IMG/VR virus record: IMGVR_UViG_3300009168_000029
Coordinates: 1-43,399 of that record
Strand: one strand, 5' to 3'
From: a virus
Length of the DNA: 43,399 nucleotides
A program made the translations under genes and the position numbers. A model generated the notes under the pieces. That model was not told the DNA's origin. It ran no database searches and worked only from the letters and a program-made list of their open reading frames with translations. Positions 25,040-33,039 of the stretch are shown here, piece after piece (positions within the stretch are counted from its first letter, which is position 1; each line of letters opens with the position of its first letter).

Positions 25040-26307
25040 GGCACTGCTCCAACCGCGGTGAGGTAGGTGTTGAGGGCGTTGTAGAGGTCGGTCTGCTCGG
25101 TCAGGTTCATTGACCCGGCCAACCCGACACAGGCCACCGTCCCTGCCCAGTAGGTCGCGGCTGATCTGAGCGCCTCCAGATTGGCACTGGTCACAGCAAT
25201 TGAGGAATTGGTGCCTGAGCTAAGCAGCGTCGCATTGCGATAAAATTGCTGCGTCGTGCCGGCTGTCCGGTTGATCGACCACAGTCCAGTGCCATCAGTG
25301 CTTGCCGGGACGTTGGTGGACGCTGACGTGGCGTTAACTCGGGCTTCGGACAAATCCGAAGCGGAACGCGGCAACAGTACTATCGACGAAGCGGAATTAC
25401 CGATTATCCCCCTAACCGATTGCCCGGCAGTTAATGACCAGGCAAACGCGCAGCACAGGTTCTGGGTGTAGTTAACCCCCATCGTTGCGGGATTGAAACT
25501 GGTGTCGATATAACTCGACGAGCCGTTGCCGGTGAACCCGCTATCTGCCGTAAAGGTCGGTGAATTGACCGCCACCCCAGTGGCGCCAGCCGGATTTTTC
25601 CAGTTGATCAGCGCGGCTTGACTATCCGCCGCTGCGTCCACTTCCAGCAGATCAATCTTGTCCCATACCCCGGCCGCCTTGAGCGCCACCACGGCAGCGT
25701 CGATCAGGTTCTTCCTTGCCGTAGTCGGCGGTGTGGTGAAGGCCGCAGCAATGGCCTCCGTCGCCGCGTCGTAACCAGCGGCGGCCGTCGTAAACGACCA
25801 CAGCGTCGTGCTGGCGTTCGCCGCCACCGGGTTGTTGGCGATGTCCTTGACGACGTTGGCGTCCCAGATGACGTAATACTCGATGCCGGCGGCGATGCTG
25901 GTGGTCAGCCGCATGGTCAATTGCGTGCTGAACTCGACGCTGACCTGGCCCGCCCCGGTGCCCGCCTCGGTCACCACGTCCCAGGCTTCGATCGTGGCGT
26001 TGTCGCTGGTCCGCTTGAGCGTGACGACGCCGGTGCCGAGCGTCACCAGGCTATCGAAGGTGACGATGAGCAGGGTGGCCGTGTTGACGCCCGTCGCGTT
26101 ATCCGTCGGCGAGAAGCCGACCGCCAGCGGTGGCGTAACATCAGGCCCGATGGCAAGGCCAACCACCGGCATCCCGCCGCTCGCCACGACGACCACGGGC
26201 ATGCCGTAGCCGTTGGTGGCGATATCGACCGGCGTGCCATAGCCGTTCGTCGCGATCGTGACCGGCGTACCGTAGCCGTTGGTGGCAATGACGACCGGCA
26301 ATCCCAT
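25036..26307 (-). CDS. Tail/fibre protein with Ig-like and lectin-like domains
   Basis: A 423-residue predicted surface or fibre protein. The N terminus has four copies of an 11-residue repeat, (V)xIATNGYGxPV, in its first 40 residues. Residues about 55-175 form a Big_5/SbsA-type Ig-like domain (PPLAVGFSPTDNATGV, LIVTFDSLV, GIEYYVIWD...VKDIANNPV). The C-terminal 190 residues look like a concanavalin-type jelly roll (FTADSGFTGNGSSSYIDTSF, LWSINRTAGTTQQFYRN). This architecture suits carbohydrate binding on the host surface. Confidence 0.72.
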   Translation of the reverse strand: MGLPVVIATNGYGTPVTIATNGYGTPVDIATNGYGMPVVVVASGGMPVVGLAIGPDVTPPLAVGFSPTDNATGVNTATLLIVTFDSLVTLGTGVVTLKRTSDNATIEAWDVVTEAGTGAGQVSVEFSTQLTMRLTTSIAAGIEYYVIWDANVVKDIANNPVAANASTTLWSFTTAAAGYDAATEAIAAAFTTPPTTARKNLIDAAVVALKAAGVWDKIDLLEVDAAADSQAALINWKNPAGATGVAVNSPTFTADSGFTGNGSSSYIDTSFNPATMGVNYTQNLCCAFAWSLTAGQSVRGIIGNSASSIVLLPRSASDLSEARVNATSASTNVPASTDGTGLWSINRTAGTTQQFYRNATLLSSGTNSSIAVTSANLEALRSAATYWAGTVACVGLAGSMNLTEQTDLYNALNTYLTAVGAVP

Positions 26308-26314
26308 CAGATCC

Positions 26315-27217
26315 TCACGCGGCTAGCAATAGTTCAAGGGCTTCATCGTCGTCGTCCAGTTCGGCCTGGCGGATCAGCTCGATCGCCTCCAGGCGGAGCG
26401 CTTCCAGTTCCGCATCCGCCTGCAGGATGCGGGCGCCGAGGGCCTCGATCTGATGGACCCGGTCCTGGATGCCCTCGAGCGCGTCGTCGATCGCCACGAC
26501 CTCGGCGACCGGCAGCGGCGTCTCGGCGTCCTCCGGCGGCTCCAGTTGCCCTTGGGCTCGTGCAATGGCACGGTCGATGGCCTCCGCCAGTTTCCGCAGG
26601 CTACGCTTGCGCTCTCTCTCGCGCTCTTCCTGCTCCTGGTCCCGCTGACGGTAATACTCGTCGTCGTAGTAGCCGTAGCCGGGGCCGCCGCCGCCGCCGA
26701 CCGGCACCTCGGGCTCGACCGGCCAGGTGCCCTCAACCAGGGCCGGTGTAGAGACGAAGGACGCCGAGACGACGTCGTTGGCGAGGAGCGCCTGCTCGAC
26801 GCTGGGTGCGATGACGACCAGCGCCGGAGTTGTGACGCTCGACGCCGAGATGACGTTCTCGGCGAGCAGTCCTCCCGTCTGATGCAGTGCAGGCTTGCCG
26901 ACCGTCGATAGCGACGTGACGTCGTCGGCGAAGATCTGGCCTGGACCGCCGACCACCGGCTTGGTCAGGAACGTGGCCGAGACGACGTTAGAGGCGTCGA
27001 GCCCGTGGACCTGATGGGCCGCCGGTTGGGTTACGCTACTGTTGCTCTTGACATCGTTGGCGAGGATGCCGCGCTGGATGCCCGCCGCCGGCTTGGTGAC
27101 ACTCGATGTCGAAATGACATCGTTGGCAAGGCACGCCACTTCGGTGACGGCAATGCCCGAAGAGAGCGCCTGGAGATGCCGGGAGCTGAAGTGCCGCGCC
27201 CGGAAGTGCAGGATCAT
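26315..27217 (-). CDS. Repeat-rich virion protein with C-terminal coiled coil
   Basis: A 300-residue protein with six copies of a 22-26-residue repeat in residues 29-162. The core is (L)ANDVxSxSSVxxPAL, for example CLANDVISTSSVTKPA, ILANDVKSNSSVTQPA and LLAENVISASSVTTPA. A Gly/Tyr-rich hinge (GGGGGPGYGYYDDEYY) leads into a highly charged coiled coil with EQEERERERKRSLRKLAEAI and a C-terminal helix. The same repeat occurs twice more in the protein encoded at 27876-29054. Probably a fibre or tail-adhesion protein; the function is unknown. Confidence 0.72.
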   Translation of the reverse strand: MILHFRARHFSSRHLQALSSGIAVTEVACLANDVISTSSVTKPAAGIQRGILANDVKSNSSVTQPAAHQVHGLDASNVVSATFLTKPVVGGPGQIFADDVTSLSTVGKPALHQTGGLLAENVISASSVTTPALVVIAPSVEQALLANDVVSASFVSTPALVEGTWPVEPEVPVGGGGGPGYGYYDDEYYRQRDQEQEERERERKRSLRKLAEAIDRAIARAQGQLEPPEDAETPLPVAEVVAIDDALEGIQDRVHQIEALGARILQADAELEALRLEAIELIRQAELDDDDEALELLLAA

Positions 27218-27876
27218 GTCACATCCGTCGTAACCGCTGTCCGGTTACCGCTGCTGTCGACCGTGCTGACGATGCGGTTTTTGCTGTCGCCGACGTTGCG
27301 GAAGGTCTCGGTCGCCGTGCCGGCCCCGGAAACCTTGCCGGCGAGCGCCGCCGTGTTCAATCGCAGCGCCCCGCGTGGGGTGACGCCGGTCTCGATCCCG
27401 TTAGCCAGATCCCATACTGCGGCACCGGTATTGGCGGCCGACAGCGGCGGCGGATTGCTGTACAGCGTGTCGAGATATTGGCCGAAGGTGCCAATGTTGG
27501 TGTGCGCTCCGGCGTCCTCGTCCCACACTGCGCTGGCAAGATTGGCGGAGGTCGCGAACATCGCATCGAAGACCGCCTCCTCGACCACCTGGAATTCGCG
27601 CCACACCGGCAGTGCCCCGCTTTCGCTGATTGCCAGGATCAGGATGCCGACCGTGTTGGTGTCGGTGGCGTCGAGCAGGCAGCGATACCAGCCGTTCTCC
27701 TCGTGCGCTGCCGCCGTCGTTTCAGCCTTTTGCGCCCAGTCCGCCCCATTCTTCGCCAGCCGCACGTCGGCCTGGCTGATGGTCAGGGCGACCTCCGCGG
27801 TAAATCCGTCGGTATTGTCGACGAAGGGTCCGACCTTGACTTCGACCGCCGTGCTTTGCCGCAGGATCGTCGCCAT
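27214..27876 (-). CDS. Predicted baseplate/fibre-type beta protein
   Basis: A 220-residue protein. Its first 100 residues (STAVEVKVGPFVDNTDGFTAE...VRLAKNG...HEENGWYRCLLDATDT...VWREFQVV) resemble the N-terminal beta-sandwich seen in several phage receptor-binding proteins. The rest is Ala/Thr/Gly-rich with AVWDEDAG- and AVWDLANG-type repeats and may form a short shaft. Coupled by overlaps on both sides. Confidence 0.7.
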   Translation of the reverse strand: MATILRQSTAVEVKVGPFVDNTDGFTAEVALTISQADVRLAKNGADWAQKAETTAAAHEENGWYRCLLDATDTNTVGILILAISESGALPVWREFQVVEEAVFDAMFATSANLASAVWDEDAGAHTNIGTFGQYLDTLYSNPPPLSAANTGAAVWDLANGIETGVTPRGALRLNTAALAGKVSGAGTATETFRNVGDSKNRIVSTVDSSGNRTAVTTDVT

Positions 27877-29054
27877 CAGGCCCGCCTCATCCGGTATTGA
27901 TGCATTCTGCCCGCCAGTTTAGGTGCGGCCGCTACCATGACGTTCGGCGTGCTGACACTCGACGGCGAGACGATGTCATTGGCGAGGAGGCCCTGGAGGA
28001 CAGGAGGCGTCCAGCCAAGGTCAACGCCAACATATTGCGTAGGGGACGCTACGCCGGCGTCAAAGGCCCCTGTGGTCCTGAACACCGCGCGGGCTTCATC
28101 GCTCAATGCCGCGTCAAGCGTCGTTGCCCCGGCATTAGGCCAAAGCTGTCCGTCCGAAGCGACGGTTGCCTTGGTGACGCAATAATAACTTCCCGACACC
28201 AAGGCGGTCGGAGGGATTGGCACCCAGTACCAAGTTCCGGCCGTCTTGCCGGTCGCATCGAACGCCGTCGATGTTATTAGCGACCCGTCCGTATTGCGGA
28301 GCGCTAGTTGCTGGGTGCCCGTGTAGCTGGCTTGCATCAACAGACCGACCCAGGTGACGGTCTGGTTGACAATCATGTGGGCGCGTAGCCCGACCTCGCC
28401 GGTAAGATCCTGTCTGCCAGAGCCGGGGGTGTAACCAGTAACTAGATGTGCGCCGGGAGCAGTAGACGTTGCCGTGAGGGCTAACGCGGGTTTGGTAACC
28501 GACGAGGCCGAGACGACGTCGTTGGCGAGGCAGGCCCGGTTGTTGTCGGGAACCGTAATCCGCGGCGTCTGGGTGTAGGTCGTAAACGCCGTGGTGCTGT
28601 TGTAAATGCGAAGGTCGAGCGTATCGCCGCCCGCGACGTTGGCCGACTTGATGATCAGGCCGAACTCGAACTCATTGTAGGTATTGGTCGCCATCGTCTT
28701 GGTGGCAGACCCGGTCTCGTCATAGACCCCGGTCGCTACCGTGCCAGTGCCGGCTCCCAAGCGGATATTGGCAGTGGCGATCACCGCCTCGTCGGCGTCA
28801 CTCGATGCATTGGCCGACTGAATGCCGCCAGTGCTCGAGGTGGTTATTGCGGCGTAGGCGCCTCCATTCTTGCTCAGTCTCAGGACGAACGGACCGCTCG
28901 CTGACGGCGTCGTGTTGTTGACGGAGAAGCGAACCCTGAAGTTGGTTTCGACAGCCGGGGAGAAGTTTACATCCTGCGCCGCTCCCCACGTCGGCGTTGC
29001 ATCGACGGCGCCCGCATCAGTGCGGATGCGGAATGTGCGCTGGGTAAGCGCCAT
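27876..29054 (-). CDS. Predicted structural protein with two beta domains and LANDV repeats
   Basis: A 392-residue beta-rich protein. Residues 1-170 form a sandwich-like domain (FRVRFSVNNTTPSASGPFVLRLSKNG...EFEFGLIIKSANVAGGDTLDLRIY). A single repeat, CLANDVVSASSVTKPAL, links it to a second domain at about 195-360 (VGLLMQASYTGTQQLALRN, TWYWVPIPPTALVSGSYYCV). A second copy, LLANDIVSPSSVSTPNV, precedes the basic C terminus. The repeats are homologous to the six in the 300-residue neighbour. Likely part of the adhesion apparatus. Confidence 0.72.
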   Translation of the reverse strand: MALTQRTFRIRTDAGAVDATPTWGAAQDVNFSPAVETNFRVRFSVNNTTPSASGPFVLRLSKNGGAYAAITTSSTGGIQSANASSDADEAVIATANIRLGAGTGTVATGVYDETGSATKTMATNTYNEFEFGLIIKSANVAGGDTLDLRIYNSTTAFTTYTQTPRITVPDNNRACLANDVVSASSVTKPALALTATSTAPGAHLVTGYTPGSGRQDLTGEVGLRAHMIVNQTVTWVGLLMQASYTGTQQLALRNTDGSLITSTAFDATGKTAGTWYWVPIPPTALVSGSYYCVTKATVASDGQLWPNAGATTLDAALSDEARAVFRTTGAFDAGVASPTQYVGVDLGWTPPVLQGLLANDIVSPSSVSTPNVMVAAAPKLAGRMHQYRMRRA

Positions 29055-29060
29055 CGCTCA

Positions 29061-29435
29061 TCACGTCGCGTCGGCGATTGTCACGTCGATGGCGTCGAGC
29101 GTGAACGTGTTGCCCGACGTCACCGCCTGGGTTGCCGTCAGCTGACCCGCGGCATAGAGCGTGCTCGACCCGTTCGACAGCGCCCAGTGACTGGCCGTCC
29201 CCGTCGCCGTCACCGACCCCGGCGCACCGCTGGTGATCGCCGGCACCGTGACCCGCCGACCGTTGACCGCGCCGTTGGCGGCTGCGCCCGTCGTCAGGCC
29301 GGTCTTATTGCCCAGCGTGACGCCGGCAATGCCGGCATAGTTCGCCGGCTCCGCCGAACAAATGTCGATCTTGGTGCCGCCGGCGGTGATCGTCGCCAGC
29401 CCGGCGTCAAAGACGCTGTCCGCAATAAGTGCCAT
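29061..29435 (-). CDS. Small beta-rich structural protein
   Basis: A 124-residue protein of strands rich in Gly, Thr and Ala (TITAGGTKIDICSAEPANY, VTVPAITSGAPGSVTATG). It is encoded directly after the portal gene and before the repeat-containing proteins. Similar small proteins accompany portal or fibre genes in related phages; I cannot name its function. Confidence 0.7.
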   Translation of the reverse strand: MALIADSVFDAGLATITAGGTKIDICSAEPANYAGIAGVTLGNKTGLTTGAAANGAVNGRRVTVPAITSGAPGSVTATGTASHWALSNGSSTLYAAGQLTATQAVTSGNTFTLDAIDVTIADAT

Positions 29436-29437
29436 GG

Positions 29438-32032
29438 CTATCCTCTATCCTGTCCGTTCATGACGCTCTCGACCCCGGCCACCCGGCCGTCAGGGCCGCG
29501 GATGATGCGCTTCGGAGCGGACAGCGCCTTGAGCAGCGCCGCCTGGCCGTCGCCCGAGGCCTTGCCCTGCTTTTCGGTGAAGGCGGTCTGGCGCTCGGCG
29601 AGGCCCTGCCGGTGCTCGGCCTCCTTCGCCTTGAGGCCGAAGTCCTGCTCGGCCCCCTGACGCTTGATCTGCTGGTCCTCGTGGCCCCAGGCCATCTTGG
29701 CCTCGGCTGCCTCGAGGTCTTTCTGCATCTTGACCATCTCGGCCTGGATCTTCCGCATCTCGGCCTGATGCTTCTGCATCTCCAACTGCATCTTCTGGCG
29801 GCTTTCGTCCTGCTTGATCTGGGCTTCAAGCAGCATCTTTTCGCGGTCCGCCTCTTGCTCGGCCTTCTGCTTCATCATGTCGGCCATCAGCTTGCGCTCT
29901 TCGGTTTGCTGCTTGGCCTTTAGCTCTTCGGCCTTCATCTGCATCTCGGCCATCATCTTGGCCGCCTCGGCCTTGGCCTTGATCTCCTCCGGGCTCGGTG
30001 GCTTCTCGCCCTGCGCCGACTGCTCGAGTTGCTCGACGAACTTGTCGATGCTGCTCTCCAGGCTGCGGCCGACCCGATACGGGGCGAGCCCGAACTTGAG
30101 CACCTCGCCGGCGAACTCGGCCGCCTCCGGTCGAGCCTCGACCAGCGCCGCCAACTGCTGCATCAGGGCCCCGAAGACCTGCAGGAACTCGGCCCGCCGC
30201 TGCTTCTCGGCGTCCTCGTCGGGCTGGATCGTGCTGTCGGTCTCGATGTCGAGCGCAAAAGGACTGAGCCGGCTGTCGTGGAGGAGATTGATGCAATCTT
30301 CGACCGTGGCCTGGGCCTGGAGATCCTGCACCTGCTTCATCGCGGCCTGGAGGGCCTGCTGGGCCTGTTCCTGCAGTTGCTGGAGCTCGGCCTCGATGTC
30401 GGGCCCTTCGCCCTCTGGCGGGCCTCCTGGAGGCGATGGAGAGACACCCGGAGGGCTCGACGATGAGCCGGGGGGCTGCGGTGGCGGCCCTCCGGGGCCT
30501 GCAGGCTCGGCACCTTCGGGTGGTGTTGGACCGGGGGCCGAGGCCTGTAACTGCTGCTGGACGGCCTGCATCTGCAGCATCTGCATTTGCTGCTGCAGTT
30601 GCTGGGCGCCCTCCCGCACCTGCATTTCTATCTGGCGGACCTGCTTTTGTATATCCGCGTCGGTCGGCAATTCCATCTGGCTCATCGCCAGCAGCGTCTC
30701 CGTCGAGAATTCCTCCGCCATGATTTCGGCGATGATCCGGGTCGCGTCCCGGGCGACCCTCACCAATTCGTGTTGCTTGTCGCGGATGCGGATCGAGCCG
30801 TACTGGCTCTTAAGTTGCTGCGCCCCGAGGGTTTCCGTCGCCTCAGTGCTGCCCCGCATGATGTCCGACAGGCCGACGATTTGATATACATCGTCAATGA
30901 TTTGCCTGCGCATCTCGATCAGGCCGGCGATGGTCGTGGCGACCATGTCGATCGGCATCCAGATGATCGGATCGCCAGAGCCGCCAAACGACGCAAAGTT
31001 GCTGACCGGCACCATGATCCGGCGATCGTCGTTGATGTTCAGCGCCGCCTCGACCGCGTCGCCGATCTCCCCGCCCGCAGGATAAAATCCCTTGACCTGT
31101 ACAGCGTCCGACAGCGCGTGGATGCGCGCCGTCAGCTTGTTGATCTCCTCCAGTTGATCCTTGTAGTAGACGTAGTCCGGCACCGGGACGAGTGTCCCCG
31201 GCTTGAGCGTGCCGTAAGCCGGCCGCGGGCATGGAAAAAAGCCCTCGATCTTCAGGTGCGGCGGCCCCTGGTCGAGCACGTCCTCGACGCCCTCGGTGAC
31301 CCACACGACCGTGTTCAGGCCGCGGTGCCAGATCTCCCAGATCGGAGCCTTTTCTTCCGGGCTGGTGCCCTCCTTCGGGCGCCCCATGTGTGTCCCTTCA
31401 TCGGCCACGACATAAGGCGCGGTGTCGGCCTTCTCGCCAAACCGCTCGCGGGCCTCCTTGCGGGTCATCCAGCCGCAGCGGGCGACCCAGTCGACCTCCG
31501 GCCAGGTCCGCGCCGGCGCATGCCGGAAGTCCCGCCTGTTCAAAAACTCGACGATCGCCCGCTCGCCGGTGGTCTGGGTGCTCTTGTCCGCCTTGACCTC
31601 GCCCTTGTCCTCATAGCGGACCCAGAGCACGCCGCGGCCGACGATCAGCATGTCATCGCGGCAAAGCCGCATCACCTGGTCGATGTCGGTCAGGCCGTAC
31701 GAGGTGACGAGCGCCCGCTCGAGCATCTCCGAGGCGGCGATCTTGACCGGGTCGCGATCCTTGAACTCGGGAACGACGACCGGAACCGGAGGCCGGGCGT
31801 AGACGCTCGGGGCGAGCACGTTGATATTCGCCCAGAACATCGCGAACTCACGCCCACGAACAGAACTCGACTGCCGGTCGAGGTCGGCGTAGTACTCGCC
31901 GATGTGATCGGCCCGATCCTGCCAGTCGCGGAATTTCTTCTCCGCGTCGGTGAGCAGGTTCAGCCACGGCTGTGACGACGAGGGTTCTGACCTCGGATCG
32001 TATTCCTGATCGAGGAGCTCGTCGTCAGCCAT
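29438..32032 (-). CDS. Portal protein
   Basis: An 864-residue portal, the dodecameric DNA channel of the head vertex. Residues 1-500 carry the P22-type portal core (WQDRADHIGEYYADLDRQ, MFWANINVLAPSVYARPPVP, DQVMRLCRDDMLIVGRGV, IDDVYQIVGLSDIMRGSTEA, ETLGAQQLKSQYGSIRIRDK). It is followed by a Gln-rich helix, a Pro/Gly/Ser linker (about 505-545), and more than 250 residues of Lys/Glu/Gln/Met coiled coil, probably a barrel extension inside the head. This size is usual for podophages of Rhizobiales-type hosts. A terminator lies just upstream of its ATG, and SD complementarity is weak. Confidence 0.92.
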   Translation of the reverse strand: MADDELLDQEYDPRSEPSSSQPWLNLLTDAEKKFRDWQDRADHIGEYYADLDRQSSSVRGREFAMFWANINVLAPSVYARPPVPVVVPEFKDRDPVKIAASEMLERALVTSYGLTDIDQVMRLCRDDMLIVGRGVLWVRYEDKGEVKADKSTQTTGERAIVEFLNRRDFRHAPARTWPEVDWVARCGWMTRKEARERFGEKADTAPYVVADEGTHMGRPKEGTSPEEKAPIWEIWHRGLNTVVWVTEGVEDVLDQGPPHLKIEGFFPCPRPAYGTLKPGTLVPVPDYVYYKDQLEEINKLTARIHALSDAVQVKGFYPAGGEIGDAVEAALNINDDRRIMVPVSNFASFGGSGDPIIWMPIDMVATTIAGLIEMRRQIIDDVYQIVGLSDIMRGSTEATETLGAQQLKSQYGSIRIRDKQHELVRVARDATRIIAEIMAEEFSTETLLAMSQMELPTDADIQKQVRQIEMQVREGAQQLQQQMQMLQMQAVQQQLQASAPGPTPPEGAEPAGPGGPPPQPPGSSSSPPGVSPSPPGGPPEGEGPDIEAELQQLQEQAQQALQAAMKQVQDLQAQATVEDCINLLHDSRLSPFALDIETDSTIQPDEDAEKQRRAEFLQVFGALMQQLAALVEARPEAAEFAGEVLKFGLAPYRVGRSLESSIDKFVEQLEQSAQGEKPPSPEEIKAKAEAAKMMAEMQMKAEELKAKQQTEERKLMADMMKQKAEQEADREKMLLEAQIKQDESRQKMQLEMQKHQAEMRKIQAEMVKMQKDLEAAEAKMAWGHEDQQIKRQGAEQDFGLKAKEAEHRQGLAERQTAFTEKQGKASGDGQAALLKALSAPKRIIRGPDGRVAGVESVMNGQDRG

Positions 32033-32044
32033 GGCCGTCCCATG

Positions 32045-32071
32045 AAAAAGCCCGGCGCTGGGGCACCGGGC
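32045..32071 (-). terminator. Terminator just ahead of the portal gene
   Basis: On the minus strand a 9-bp stem (GCCCGGTGC / GCGCCGGGC, loop CCCA, one wobble) is followed by TTTTTC, 12 bases before the portal ATG. It separates the terminase-side transcripts from the structural operon, or attenuates them. Confidence 0.85.
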
Positions 32072-32095
32072 GGGGGCAGTTTCAGCAATCAGGTG

Positions 32096-32230
32096 CTAGT
32101 CGTCGTTGCGGGGGTCAGGTGCGCCACCTTCGCGGCTACCGCCGCCCGGCCTGGGCGAGGGCGAGCCAGGCTTCGGTTGCCCGCTGCCGGGCTTGTTGCC
32201 GCCGGGATTGGGCTTGGGTGCAGTTGCCAT
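32096..32230 (-). CDS. Small Pro/Gly-rich protein
   Basis: A 44-residue open frame, MATAPKPNPGGNKPGSGQPK and onward, made almost only of Pro, Gly, Ser, Lys, Arg and Asp, so disordered. It starts one base after the preceding gene and has a strong AAGGAG SD placed in the end of that gene. The SD and tight packing are the main evidence that it is translated. It lies between the terminase region and the portal; function unknown. Confidence 0.6.
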   Translation of the reverse strand: MATAPKPNPGGNKPGSGQPKPGSPSPRPGGGSREGGAPDPRNDD

Positions 32231-32231
32231 G

Positions 32232-32522
32232 TCAGTCTCCTTTGGTCGCGCCGGTAACGACGCCAGCATTAACGCGCTCGGCGTCGCCCTGTTTCTGGGC
32301 TTCCGCCTTGACGTCGACCAGGCCCGCCTCGGGCAGCTGGTTGGGATAGCCCGGCCGGATCTGCTCGCCCGTCGCGGGCATCGCGGTGCTGACCTTGTGG
32401 CGGGGCGTGCCGCGGCGGTCGATGATCATGTTGACCCAGCGCAGAATGCCGGCCAGGGCCTCGGGGTCGCCCTGGAAGGCCGGTTCGAGCAGTCCGGTGT
32501 CGAGTGGCTTGGGATCGTCCAT
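32232..32522 (-). CDS. Hypothetical protein upstream of portal
   Basis: A 96-residue protein of unknown function (LLEPAFQGDPEALAGILRWV, then IDRRGTPRHKVSTAM). It is the first gene of a leftward group leading to the portal, and it faces the RHH regulator across 41 bases that hold two TGTTAAACA repeats. Its expression is therefore probably controlled by that regulator. A GGAAG sequence precedes the ATG. Confidence 0.7.
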   Translation of the reverse strand: MDDPKPLDTGLLEPAFQGDPEALAGILRWVNMIIDRRGTPRHKVSTAMPATGEQIRPGYPNQLPEAGLVDVKAEAQKQGDAERVNAGVVTGATKGD

Positions 32523-32535
32523 AACGTCTTCCGTT

Positions 32536-32557
32536 TGTTAAACAGCCGTGTTAAACA
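32536..32557. promoter_or_regulatory. Paired operator TGTTAAACA
   Basis: Two exact direct repeats of TGTTAAACA (32536-32544 and 32549-32557, spaced 13 bases) lie between divergent genes. A third exact copy is inside the RHH gene at 32731-32739, with a GGTTAAACG variant at 32715. Tandem short sites with this spacing are typical of ribbon-helix-helix repressor operators. Confidence 0.6.
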
Positions 32558-32563
32558 ACTTCG

Positions 32564-32818
32564 ATGAAGAAGCCCCCGTTAACGCTGACGCGCCGCCCCC
32601 TGTTCGAGAGCGACCCTCAAAAGGGGCGGACCTTGAAGCCCGTAAGGGCCAAGCCCAAGATGACCGTTGTGCAGGTCGAGCAGTTGCTTGCCGACCAGAT
32701 CATCGTCGGCTTCAGGTTAAACGCCGATCTTGTTAAACAGATCGACGCCTACGCCACGGTGTTCGGCATGTCCCGCTCGGCAGCCATCCGAAAAATCCTG
32801 CAGGAGCACCTGAAGTGA
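32564..32818 (+). CDS. Ribbon-helix-helix (CopG-like) regulator
   Basis: An 84-residue DNA-binding protein. Residues about 47-83 show the RHH pattern: strand IIVGFRLN, helix ADLVKQIDAYATVFG, turn, and helix SRSAAIRKILQEHL. The first 45 residues are basic and probably flexible. It is one of the few plus-strand genes within the leftward unit and is preceded by the paired TGTTAAACA sites, so autoregulation, plus control of the divergent 96-residue gene, is likely. It may set timing of portal-side expression. Confidence 0.82.
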   Translation: MKKPPLTLTRRPLFESDPQKGRTLKPVRAKPKMTVVQVEQLLADQIIVGFRLNADLVKQIDAYATVFGMSRSAAIRKILQEHLK

Positions 32819-33039
32819 AGACCGTCATCATCCGCAAACGCCGCAAAACTTACCCGAAACGCTTGGCGGCCGCATTGTTTCATCAGTACCGGGCCGAGGG
32901 CTTGTCGCCCGAGGATGCCGGTCGCCTCGCCTCCGTCAAAGCACGATCCGGCTCGGGTCTCTCACCGGCACGGGAGGAGCCCGAACGTAGCCCGGAGGCG
33001 GTTCCTCGAGGCGCTCCTTCGGTTTCGCGATCGGCCTGA
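32815..33039 (+). CDS. Small basic protein overlapping terminase 3' end
   Basis: A 74-residue frame starting at a GTG that overlaps the RHH stop (GTGA). Residues 1-42 (KTVIIRKRRKTYPKRLAAAL, then FHQYRAEGLSPEDAGRLAS) look like a real basic helical protein. The remaining 32 residues lie on the reverse of the terminase C-terminal coding region and are low complexity. Either the gene ends in an unusually long convergent overlap of 104 bases, or only its 5' part is a remnant. Confidence 0.45.
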   Translation: MKTVIIRKRRKTYPKRLAAALFHQYRAEGLSPEDAGRLASVKARSGSGLSPAREEPERSPEAVPRGAPSVSRSA

